Source: CAYYVJ01 sp964475115 (lineage in GTDB: Bacteria > Bacillota > Clostridia > Lachnospirales > Lachnospiraceae). Taken from it: 11,845 nucleotides of DNA. The notes under the pieces are model-generated. The model saw nothing but the letters and a program-made list of their open reading frames with translations. It was not told where the DNA came from and made no database searches. Position 1 is the first letter of the stretch. The number at the start of each line of letters is the position of its first letter. Below, in pieces: positions 1-6,537 of the stretch. A program made the translations under genes and the position numbers. The stretch lies in NCBI GenBank assembly GCA_964475115.1, contig CAYYVJ010000068.1, positions 1 through 11,845 on the forward strand. Reading direction: 5' to 3'.

Positions 1-324
1 GGATTTTTAATTTATAATACTTATCCTGCAAAAGTATTTATGGGTGATACAGGTTCACTGGCTTTAGGTGGCTTTGTATTATCAACGGCATATATGATGC
101 AGCTTCCTTTGTTTATTGCACTTGTAGCACTTGTTTACCTAGTTGAAGTGGCCTCAGTTATTATCCAGGTAGCATACTTTAAGAAAACAGGTGGAAAACG
201 AATTTTCAAAATGGCACCCATTCATCATCATTTTGAATTATGTGGATGGTCAGAAACAAGAGTAGTGGCAGTATTTTCTGTTGTAACGGCAGTTTTGTGC
301 ATGATTGCTTATTTGGCATTATAA
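1..324 (+). CDS. mraY: Phospho-N-acetylmuramoyl-pentapeptide-transferase, C-terminal part (5' end outside window)
   Basis: MraY transfers phospho-MurNAc-pentapeptide from UDP to undecaprenyl phosphate at the inner face of the membrane, giving lipid I. The reading frame is open from the first base, so the gene is cut by the window edge; about 107 C-terminal residues are visible. Just after the edge is YPAKVFMGDTGSLALGG, the family motif carrying a catalytic aspartate (in MGD). It is followed by hydrophobic helices and the conserved PIHHHFE histidine motif on a cytoplasmic loop, then a last membrane helix ending in LAL and a TAA stop. The ATG at position 40 lies inside the conserved motif and is not a start. 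The gene is followed 27 bases later by murD, the usual dcw order. Identification is firm from the two signature motifs. Confidence 0.97.
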   Translation, partial: GFLIYNTYPAKVFMGDTGSLALGGFVLSTAYMMQLPLFIALVALVYLVEVASVIIQVAYFKKTGGKRIFKMAPIHHHFELCGWSETRVVAVFSVVTAVLCMIAYLAL

Positions 325-351
325 GAATAGGAACTTCAAGGGAGAAATAAA

Positions 352-1707
352 ATGGACTTGCGTGGAAAAAAAGTATTAGTAGCAGGTAGCGGAATCAGCG
401 GTATAGGAGCAATAGAGCTTTTATCTAAGCAAGGTGCAGATATTATCTTATACGATGAAAACGAAAAGTTGATAAAAGAAGAAATTCAACATAAATTACC
501 CTCAAATAGTCAAGTGGAAATTATGCTGGGAAAATTAACAAAAGAAAAACTTGACTCTGTCGAGCTAGTAGTTATAAGCCCTGGTATTCCATTAGATGCA
601 CCTTTTGTAAATGACATAAAGGAGCTTGGAATTGTAATATGGGGAGAAATTGAGTTAGCATATGAATTCTCAAAAGGAAAAGTAGTTGGGATTACTGGCA
701 CGAATGGAAAAACAACTACAACATCATTGGTAGGTGACATACTAAAAGCCTTTTATAAGAGAGTTTTTGTAGTAGGAAACATAGGGACTCCTTATACTAC
801 TACAGCTCTTGAGACAGAGGATGAATCTGTAACAGTGGCTGAAATTAGCAGCTTTCAATTAGAAACCATAGATAAATTTAGACCTAATATATCAGCAATT
901 TTAAATATTACCCCAGATCATCTTAATAGGCACAAAACGATAGAAAGTTATAGTGCCATTAAAATGAGCATTACAAAAAATCAAAAACCAGAAGATATCT
1001 GTATATTAAATTATGATGATGCTGTTTTAAGGACTTTCGGGCAAGGTCTACATACAAATGTTGTATTCTTTAGTATAAAGGAAACGCTAGATAGAGGTCT
1101 ATACTTAGAAGAAGGAAACATAATCTATCAAACTGTTCTTGAGAAACTTTTTATATGCCCATGTGAAAATTTAAAGATTCTTGGTAGCCACAATATAGAA
1201 AATGTTATGGCAGCTGTGGCGATTGCTCATTCTTTAGGGGTGCCATTGGAAATCATAAGAGAAGTAATTGAAAAATTTCAAGGTGTAGAACATAGAATTG
1301 AATATGTAAGAGAAAAAGATAGAGTGTTTTATTATAACGATTCAAAAGGAACCAATTCAGATGCTTCAATTAAAGCGATTGAAGCCATGGTAAGACCTAC
1401 GATATTAATTGCAGGCGGTTATGATAAAAAGTCTGAATTTGACGAATACATTAAAGCATGTAACAATAAAGTAAGATACCTTGTTTTATTAGGGGAGACA
1501 AAAGAAAAGATTGCACAGACGGCTCTAAATTTGGGATTTACATCTATTGTATTTGTAGAAAATTTAAAAGAAGCAGTAGAGCTATCCAGCAGTTTGGCCA
1601 ACCCAGAGGATGCAGTATTACTTTCACCTGCATGTGCAAGTTGGGATATGTTTAAAAGTTATGAAGAAAGAGGCAATTTATTCAAACAATATGTAAATGC
1701 ACTATAG
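352..1707 (+). CDS. murD: UDP-N-acetylmuramoylalanine--D-glutamate ligase
   Basis: Cytoplasmic Mur ligase that adds D-glutamate to UDP-MurNAc-L-Ala using ATP. The 451 residues match the usual length. Residues 1-105 are the N-terminal UDP-binding Rossmann domain (VAGSGISGIGA near 10-20). The ATP P-loop GTNGKTT is at 116-122 with Lys120. Residues 186-194 (ITPDHLNRH) are typical of the central domain, and Lys204 is aligned by eye with the carbamylated lysine of E. coli MurD. The C-terminal domain begins near 315 with HRIEYV, followed by NDSKGTNSDA (329-338), and ends with the MurD signature LLSPACASWDMF (423-434). The ATG has a ribosome binding site aagggag (338-344) seven bases upstream. The gene sits 27 bases after mraY. 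Its TAG stop runs into the ribosome binding site of the next gene, so the two are probably translationally coupled. Confidence 0.98.
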   Translation: MDLRGKKVLVAGSGISGIGAIELLSKQGADIILYDENEKLIKEEIQHKLPSNSQVEIMLGKLTKEKLDSVELVVISPGIPLDAPFVNDIKELGIVIWGEIELAYEFSKGKVVGITGTNGKTTTTSLVGDILKAFYKRVFVVGNIGTPYTTTALETEDESVTVAEISSFQLETIDKFRPNISAILNITPDHLNRHKTIESYSAIKMSITKNQKPEDICILNYDDAVLRTFGQGLHTNVVFFSIKETLDRGLYLEEGNIIYQTVLEKLFICPCENLKILGSHNIENVMAAVAIAHSLGVPLEIIREVIEKFQGVEHRIEYVREKDRVFYYNDSKGTNSDASIKAIEAMVRPTILIAGGYDKKSEFDEYIKACNNKVRYLVLLGETKEKIAQTALNLGFTSIVFVENLKEAVELSSSLANPEDAVLLSPACASWDMFKSYEERGNLFKQYVNAL

Positions 1708-1713
1708 GGGTGA
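1706..1713 (+). promoter_or_regulatory. Ribosome binding site deciding the ftsW start
   Basis: AGGGGTGA lies four bases before the ATG at 1718 and overlaps the murD stop codon (1705-1707). The alternative in-frame ATG at 1697 lies inside murD and upstream of this site, so 1718 is the likely start. Confidence 0.75.
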
Positions 1714-1717
1714 TATC

Positions 1718-2875
1718 ATGAGGCGAGAGGAAGCAACAAAAAAAAAAGAGAGACAGAGAAGTTTTTATGATTATAGCTTACTATTTATTATCATCTTTTT
1801 GCTGTGTTTTGGTTTAGTAATGCTCTATAGTACCAGTTCATATGTGTCTAAACTAGAATATGGAGATTCTGCCTATTACCTGAAAAAACAAATTTTTGCT
1901 ACTATACTAGGTACGGTAGCTATGATTGTTATTTCTGTTATTGACTATCATTGGTGGGAAAAATTTGCCTGGATTGCTTACTTTGCTTCAATTATATTGA
2001 TTTTAGCAGTAAAGATTCCAGGACTTGGAAGAACAAGTAGAGGAGCTACTAGATGGTTAATGATTGGGGGACAGTCTTTTCAGCCTTCTGAATTCGCTAA
2101 AGTGGCAGTGATACTTTTATTGGCTCACCTAATAAAAAATAATACGAAAAGCATGGGTAAGCTATGGACTATGGGCAAGATTTTTCTTTTAGTAATTCCG
2201 GTCAGCTTTTTCTTAGTAGCAGTAACGAGTAACCTAAGTACTGCAATTATAGTTTTAGGAATTGGTGTTTTAATGCTTTTTGTAGCTAGTCCTTCTTATG
2301 GAATCTTTGTATTTGGAGGTGCTTTTGTTACAGTGCTGGTTTATTTTGTAATATCGAGAATCGATTGGCTAGTAGAAATTGTTGGTGGCTATCGACTAGA
2401 GAGAATCTTAGTGTGGTTAAATCCAGAAGCTTATCCATTGGATGGTGGATTCCAGGTCCTACAAGGACTTTATGCAATTGGTTCAGGTGGATTGTTTGGA
2501 AGAGGATTAGGTAACAGTATTCAAAAATTGAGTTTCTTACCTGAACCACAAAACGATATGATATTTGCTATTATCTGTGAAGAATTAGGCTTGTTTGGAG
2601 CGGTTTGTGTTATATTTTTATTTTTATTTATGTTATGGAGGTTTATGATTATTGCAAATAATGCTCCTGATTTATTTGGCTCCTTGATTGTAATCGGTGT
2701 AATGGGGCATATTGCAATTCAGGTAATTCTTAATATTGCGGTTGTAACTAATACGATTCCAAACACAGGTATTACACTTCCATTTATAAGCTATGGTGGA
2801 ACTTCGGTCCTATTTTTATTAGCTGAGATGGGATTAGTGTTAGGTGTTTCTAAGCGAATCAAGTTGGAACGATAA
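1718..2875 (+). CDS. ftsW: SEDS-family septal peptidoglycan glycosyltransferase (FtsW/SpoVE)
   Basis: SEDS membrane polymerase that joins lipid II disaccharides into glycan strands with a partner class B PBP. From the ATG at 1718 it has 385 residues with about ten membrane helices, after a basic cytoplasmic tail (residues 1-16). Family marks are RGATRWL (108-114), QPSEFAK (122-128), GGFQVLQGLYAIGSGG (243-258), and LPEPQNDMIFA (274-284). Asp280 in the last motif matches the catalytic aspartate of RodA/FtsW proteins. The SEDS signature NTGITLPFISYGG is at 349-361. The motif around Asp280 reads PEPQND rather than the PEAHTD common in FtsW. Position after murD equals spoVE in B. subtilis; the sequence alone does not tell whether it serves vegetative division, sporulation or both. 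A run of ten A bases (1738-1747) encodes three lysines near the start. Confidence 0.93.
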   Translation: MRREEATKKKERQRSFYDYSLLFIIIFLLCFGLVMLYSTSSYVSKLEYGDSAYYLKKQIFATILGTVAMIVISVIDYHWWEKFAWIAYFASIILILAVKIPGLGRTSRGATRWLMIGGQSFQPSEFAKVAVILLLAHLIKNNTKSMGKLWTMGKIFLLVIPVSFFLVAVTSNLSTAIIVLGIGVLMLFVASPSYGIFVFGGAFVTVLVYFVISRIDWLVEIVGGYRLERILVWLNPEAYPLDGGFQVLQGLYAIGSGGLFGRGLGNSIQKLSFLPEPQNDMIFAIICEELGLFGAVCVIFLFLFMLWRFMIIANNAPDLFGSLIVIGVMGHIAIQVILNIAVVTNTIPNTGITLPFISYGGTSVLFLLAEMGLVLGVSKRIKLER

Positions 2876-2942
2876 AAATGGATATTTCTGCTATTGGAAC
2901 AATTGGCAAGCATTTAACGTATACTAAGGTATCACTTATAGT

Positions 2943-2950
2943 ATGGAGGG
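2943..2950 (+). promoter_or_regulatory. Ribosome binding site for murA TTG start
   Basis: ATGGAGGG ends six bases before TTG 2957. It supports the non-ATG start, because no ATG lies near the N-terminus of the conserved MurA fold. Confidence 0.75.
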
Positions 2951-2956
2951 CTTAGC

Positions 2957-4219
2957 TTGTCATCAATTTGTATTGAAGGGGGATATCCCTTGTCAGGAGA
3001 ATTAAAAACACAAGGGTCCAAAAATGCAGCGCTTCCAATATTAGCCGCTTCGGTGCTACATAAAGGAATTACCAGATTAAATAATTGCCCACGGATATCA
3101 GATGTGGATAGCATGATAGAAATTCTAAAAAAAATAGGATGCATTGTAAATTGGGAGAAACACACACTAGTTATTGATGCTACTAATATAACATCTTATG
3201 AAATTCCAGATGAATATACGAAAAGAATGAGGTCTTCCTTTATATTATTGGGGCCACTATTAGGAAGAAAAAAGAAAGCAATTATTGCTTACCCTGGAGG
3301 TTGCTCCATCGGTGTTAGACCTGTAAACATCCATTTAAATGCATTAGAAAGCATGAATGTTTCAATTGTGGTGGAAGAAAGTCAAATTAGCGCTTCTACA
3401 AAAAAAATACAAGGAAGTAGAATAAGACTTCCCTATCCTAGCGTAGGTGCTACTCAAAATTGTATATTAGCAGCGGTATACGGACATGGTACAACAGAGC
3501 TTTGTAATTGTGCCAAAGAACCAGAAGTAGTAGAACTATGCAAGTGTTTAAATCAAATGGGAGCTAAAATAAGAGGATTAGGTAGATCGATTATCCGAAT
3601 CGATGGAGTAAGAAAACTTCATGATACAGAATATGAGATAAGCGCTGACCGAATAGCAGCTGGGACTTATTTGACAGCCGCAGCAATTACAAAGGGTGAA
3701 ATTACTTTAACTCATATGGAACCATTTTATTTAACCAATTTACTTGAAGTACTTATTAGAAGTGGATGTCAGATAAAGCAATATATAGATGCAGTGGAGA
3801 TATCTGCTAGAAATGCAAACAAGATAAAGGCGATTGACCTAATAAAGACAGGTCCATACCCCGAATTTCCTACAGATATGCAATCTCAAATCATGAGCCT
3901 CTTAATGTTATCAGAAGGTACTAGCATTATTAAAGAGACGGTATTTGAAGATCGTTATAAAACAGCCTATGAATTAGAAAAGATGGGTGCTAATATTAAT
4001 ATAGAAGGAAAGAATGCTATTATACAAGGAGTTTCCACTATAAAAGGGGCTAAAGTAGAAGCTCATGACCTCAGAGGAGGAGCTGCCTTGGTGATAGCGG
4101 CTTTGGCAGCACAAGGGACATCTTATATTGAAGGATTTTCTTATATTGAGAGAGGGTATGAAGATTTATGTGAGTCCTTAGAAAATCTAGGTGCACATAT
4201 ATGCTTAAAAGAAGATTAA
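2957..4219 (+). CDS. murA: UDP-N-acetylglucosamine 1-carboxyvinyltransferase
   Basis: First committed cytoplasmic step of peptidoglycan synthesis: transfer of enolpyruvate from PEP to UDP-GlcNAc. The protein has 420 residues, close to the 419 of E. coli MurA. Conserved residues are Lys22-Asn23 (in GSKNAALP), the active-site Cys116 in PGGCSIGVRP (113-122), VGATQN (163-168), the catalytic Asp307 in FPTDMQ (304-309) and Arg373 in DLRGGAALV (371-379). Because cysteine is kept at 116, the enzyme should belong to the fosfomycin-sensitive type; that is inference from the family. It starts at TTG. It follows ftsW by 81 bases without a visible terminator or convincing promoter, and precedes ftsQ by 15 bases. 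In B. subtilis murG and murB occupy this place. It could be either of the two MurA paralogues common in Firmicutes; the sequence alone does not settle which. Confidence 0.95.
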   Translation: MSSICIEGGYPLSGELKTQGSKNAALPILAASVLHKGITRLNNCPRISDVDSMIEILKKIGCIVNWEKHTLVIDATNITSYEIPDEYTKRMRSSFILLGPLLGRKKKAIIAYPGGCSIGVRPVNIHLNALESMNVSIVVEESQISASTKKIQGSRIRLPYPSVGATQNCILAAVYGHGTTELCNCAKEPEVVELCKCLNQMGAKIRGLGRSIIRIDGVRKLHDTEYEISADRIAAGTYLTAAAITKGEITLTHMEPFYLTNLLEVLIRSGCQIKQYIDAVEISARNANKIKAIDLIKTGPYPEFPTDMQSQIMSLLMLSEGTSIIKETVFEDRYKTAYELEKMGANINIEGKNAIIQGVSTIKGAKVEAHDLRGGAALVIAALAAQGTSYIEGFSYIERGYEDLCESLENLGAHICLKED

Positions 4220-4234
4220 GATACAGGAGGGAAT

Positions 4235-4948
4235 ATGAAAGGCATACACAAATTTATTGTTTTTCTTTGTGTACTTTTCTTAATAGGTTTCATTGGATTC
4301 GTGGGATATTCTTTGCAAGTTACCAATGTTTCATATGAAGGAAGTTCAAGATATACGGATGAAGAATTAAATTCAATGATTTTTAGTGAAACATATTCCA
4401 TGAATCCTTTCTATCTTTTCTTTGATACTAAAAGAGGTGAACAAAAGAAAATCCCATTTATAGAAACATATGATATTGAATTTGTTAATTGGAATCAAAT
4501 AAAAGTACATATTTATGAAAAAGGTATCGTGGGTTATGTAGAATACAAAGGTTATTACATGTATTTTGATAAAGATGGAATTGTAGTTGAAAGTTCTAAG
4601 GAGATTATTGAAAATACAGTCTTGATTTCAGGACTTAGTTTTAACCATATTATTTTATATGAGAAGCTCCCTGTGGAGAAGGAAGAAGTCTTTGATCTCA
4701 TTCTTAATTTAACGCAGATGATTTCAAAACATAATATTCCTGCAGATAAGATTCACTTTAGTACAAGCTTTGTGATAACTTTGTATTTGGATGAGATGAA
4801 AATCAATTTGGGAGAAGATACCTATTTAAACGAAAAGATAGCAAAGATAAAAGACTTACTTCCTAATATTGAAGGCTTATCAGGCACAATCTACATGGAA
4901 GAGTTTACAGAGGATACAGATACTTTTTGGTTTAAAAAAGAGAAATGA
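4235..4948 (+). CDS. ftsQ: Cell division protein FtsQ/DivIB (POTRA domain)
   Basis: Bitopic division protein that links FtsL/FtsB (DivIC) to the septal wall machinery. The protein has 237 residues, somewhat short beside B. subtilis DivIB (263). A short cytoplasmic tail (1-6) is followed by one membrane helix (about 7-26). The POTRA domain (about 29-95) opens with VTNVSYEGSSRYTDEEL and closes with the WNQIKVHIYEKG strand. The beta domain follows, with YYMYFDKDGIVVESS (about 107-121) as its typical entry. The charged C-terminal end lacks the long tail of some homologues. An aggagg site (4225-4230) lies four bases before the ATG. Sequence conservation in this family is low, so the call rests on topology, the POTRA pattern and position between mur genes and ftsZ. 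Confidence 0.88.
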   Translation: MKGIHKFIVFLCVLFLIGFIGFVGYSLQVTNVSYEGSSRYTDEELNSMIFSETYSMNPFYLFFDTKRGEQKKIPFIETYDIEFVNWNQIKVHIYEKGIVGYVEYKGYYMYFDKDGIVVESSKEIIENTVLISGLSFNHIILYEKLPVEKEEVFDLILNLTQMISKHNIPADKIHFSTSFVITLYLDEMKINLGEDTYLNEKIAKIKDLLPNIEGLSGTIYMEEFTEDTDTFWFKKEK

Positions 4949-4967
4949 TAAAAATTGAAAATATAGG

Positions 4968-4996
4968 TTGATTATTTTATGAAAAAAATATATTAT
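4968..4996 (+). promoter_or_regulatory. Candidate sigma-A promoter 1 for ftsZ
   Basis: TTGATT (4968-4973) and TATTAT (4991-4996) are separated by exactly 17 bases, matching the -35 and -10 consensus at four and five of six positions. It lies just after the ftsQ stop and would give a leader of about 115 bases. The surroundings are very AT-rich, which raises the chance of a spurious match. Confidence 0.5.
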
Positions 4997-5002
4997 ATAA
5001 GG

Positions 5003-5031
5003 TAGAGAATACATAGAAAAGGGTTTATAAT
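5003..5031 (+). promoter_or_regulatory. Candidate sigma-A promoter 2 for ftsZ
   Basis: A perfect TATAAT (5026-5031) has TAGAGA (5003-5008) 17 bases upstream, four of six matches to the -35. Together with promoter 1 it suggests that ftsZ can be transcribed apart from the mur operon. Confidence 0.4.
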
Positions 5032-5100
5032 TAAGTATAGATTGAAAATAATATGGAATAGGGATAATCGGTAACGAGCAAGACTAGCCATATCAAATAT

Positions 5101-5109
5101 AAAGGAGGA
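5101..5109 (+). promoter_or_regulatory. Strong ribosome binding site for ftsZ TTG start
   Basis: AAAGGAGGA, close to perfect anti-16S complementarity, ends seven bases before TTG 5117. It may offset the weaker TTG codon for a protein needed in large amounts. Confidence 0.8.
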
Positions 5110-5116
5110 AATTCCC

Positions 5117-6301
5117 TTGCTTGAAATTAGGACAAACGACGCAGAATCTTCAGCTAAAATAATTGTAGTTGGTGTTGGAGGCGCTGGAAATAATGCAGTG
5201 AATAGGATGATTGATGAAAATATTAGTGGTGTTGAGTTTATTGGGATTAATACGGATAAACAAGCACTTCAATTGTGTAAAGCTTCTACAACTATTCAGA
5301 TAGGTGAAAAACTTACAAAAGGATTGGGAGCAGGAGCACAACCCGAAGTTGGACAAAAGGCTGCAGAAGAAAGTGCAGAAGAATTGATTCAAGCAATTAA
5401 GGGAGCAGATATGGTGTTTGTAACCTGTGGTATGGGCGGAGGCACTGGAACTGGTGCTGCACCTGTAGTTGCGAAACTTTCTAAAGAAATGGGAATCTTA
5501 ACAGTAGGTGTTGTTACAAAACCATTTAAATTTGAAGCTAAAACACGTATGAATAATGCTGTTTCTGGTATCGATCATTTAAAGGAAAGTGTAGATACGT
5601 TAATTGTTATTCCAAATGATAAATTATTAGAGATTGTTGATCGTAGGACAACCATGCCTGATGCACTTAAGAAGGCAGATGAAGTTCTACAACAAGCAGT
5701 TCAAGGCATTACTGATTTGATTAATGTACCAGGTTTAATTAACCTTGACTTTGCTGACGTTCAAACAGTTATGATAAATAAAGGAATTGCACATATTGGT
5801 ATTGGTAAAGCAAAAGGTGATGACAAGGCTATTGAGGCAGTTAAAATGGCTGTTACAAGTCCACTTCTTGAAACAACGATACAAGGTGCTAGCCATGTTA
5901 TTATTAATATTTCCGGTGATATTGGACTAATGGAAGCCAATGAAGCTGCTAGCTATGTACAAGAGCTTGCAGGTGAATCTGCAAATATTATTTTTGGTGC
6001 AATGTACGAAGATGTAAATGAAGATGAAGCAACAATTACTGTTATTGCTACAGGATTAGATGCTTTGGCAAATAATATGACAGGCTTTAGCAAGAGTCAG
6101 ATACCAAGTTTTAATTATCAAGCAGGTTTAAAACCTGACTTGAAGTATCGTCCAGCAACTTCTTCTAATGCAAATACAGCTGCTACCACAGCTCCTAGGC
6201 CTAATATTAATTTTGAAGCGGCTAGAAAGCCAGTAAGTAATGTAGAAGAAAAATCCATAAAGATTCCTGAGTTTCTACAAAAAAACAGAAATAATAAATA
6301 G
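5117..6301 (+). CDS. ftsZ: Cell division protein FtsZ
   Basis: Tubulin-like GTPase that forms the Z ring at the division site. The protein has 394 residues. The N-terminal GTP-binding half has VVGVGGAGNNAVNRM (17-31) and the tubulin signature GGGTGTG (107-113). The T7 loop NLDFADV (209-215) carries Asp211 and Asp214, which complete the GTPase site of the next subunit. A variable Ala/Thr/Asn-rich linker spans roughly 335-380. The tail KIPEFLQK (382-389) is the conserved C-terminal peptide that binds FtsA, SepF, ZapA-class and Min partners. All key residues are present. The start is TTG with a strong ribosome binding site. ftsA, which usually precedes ftsZ, is absent, so the membrane tether could be SepF or an ftsA elsewhere; that is inference. 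A terminator follows 16 bases after the stop. Confidence 0.99.
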   Translation: MLEIRTNDAESSAKIIVVGVGGAGNNAVNRMIDENISGVEFIGINTDKQALQLCKASTTIQIGEKLTKGLGAGAQPEVGQKAAEESAEELIQAIKGADMVFVTCGMGGGTGTGAAPVVAKLSKEMGILTVGVVTKPFKFEAKTRMNNAVSGIDHLKESVDTLIVIPNDKLLEIVDRRTTMPDALKKADEVLQQAVQGITDLINVPGLINLDFADVQTVMINKGIAHIGIGKAKGDDKAIEAVKMAVTSPLLETTIQGASHVIINISGDIGLMEANEAASYVQELAGESANIIFGAMYEDVNEDEATITVIATGLDALANNMTGFSKSQIPSFNYQAGLKPDLKYRPATSSNANTAATTAPRPNINFEAARKPVSNVEEKSIKIPEFLQKNRNNK

Positions 6302-6317
6302 TAATAAATAGATAAGC

Positions 6318-6360
6318 AAAAAGGACATGAATCTGCAAAAGCAGATACATGTCCTTTTTT
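6318..6360 (+). terminator. Rho-independent terminator after ftsZ
   Basis: Hairpin with left arm 6318-6336 and right arm 6341-6359, loop AAAA, and a single A-A mismatch (6330/6347) in an otherwise complete stem. The outer part pairs AAAAAGGACATG with CATGTCCTTTTT, and the right side ends in a T run. It separates the division operon from spoIIGA-sigE. The A run on the left means it may also work on the other strand. Confidence 0.93.
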
Positions 6361-6453
6361 GCGTGTTTTAGCATATGTTCGGTTTGAAACAATAGTATAT
6401 AAAAAAGAAAATTGTAGAAAAAAGAAAACATAAAATCAAGAAATCAAACCAGA

Positions 6454-6464
6454 CTTTGACAAAA
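6454..6464 (-). promoter_or_regulatory. Candidate Spo0A binding box overlapping the spoIIGA -35
   Basis: Read on the minus strand this is TTTTGTCAAAG, matching the Spo0A box core TGTCGAA at six of seven positions. It covers the TTGACA -35. In B. subtilis spoIIG, phosphorylated Spo0A binds next to and over the -35 of an over-spaced promoter. The similarity is seen; the function is inferred. Confidence 0.6.
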
Positions 6465-6488
6465 TTTTTGTATGTCTAGAATTATAAT
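6456..6488 (+). promoter_or_regulatory. spoIIGA-sigE promoter with over-long spacing
   Basis: Perfect TTGACA (6456-6461) and perfect TATAAT (6483-6488) are separated by 21 bases instead of 17. B. subtilis spoIIG is known for the same kind of over-spaced, Spo0A-activated sigma-A promoter (22 bases). Transcription would begin near 6495, which lies after the ATG at 6472 and before the TTG at 6538. Confidence 0.75.
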
Positions 6489-6522
6489 GAGACTGTTCTT
6501 GAATGTAGTTTATTATATTTGT

Positions 6523-6528
6523 AGGGAG
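6523..6528 (+). promoter_or_regulatory. Ribosome binding site deciding the spoIIGA start
   Basis: AGGGAG lies nine bases before TTG 6538. No comparable site precedes ATG 6472, and that ATG would not be in the transcript made from the promoter at 6456-6488. Confidence 0.7.
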
Positions 6529-6537
6529 AGAAAATTC

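Noticed and set aside
510..740. Open frame on the minus strand inside murD (also 1419-1601)
   Set aside because: It lies opposite a clear conserved gene, has no ribosome binding site and resembles no family.
1697..1717. ATG 1697 as the ftsW start
   Set aside because: It lies inside murD and before the ribosome binding site; ATG 1718 has proper spacing.
2921..2944. Inverted repeat ATACTA/TAGTAT and a possible -10 upstream of murA
   Set aside because: The stem is six A/T-rich pairs with a 12-base loop, and the promoter-like boxes are badly spaced or too close to the ribosome binding site.
5150..5392. Minus-strand open frame inside ftsZ
   Set aside because: It is a shadow of the highly conserved GTP-binding half of FtsZ.
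6377..6383. Second, upstream Spo0A box (TTCGGTT)
   Set aside because: It matches the reverse box TTCGACA at too few positions to support.
6222..6431. Minus-strand open frame across the ftsZ end and terminator
   Set aside because: It covers the terminator hairpin and AT-rich gap, and its product is low-complexity Phe/Leu/Tyr sequence without family likeness.
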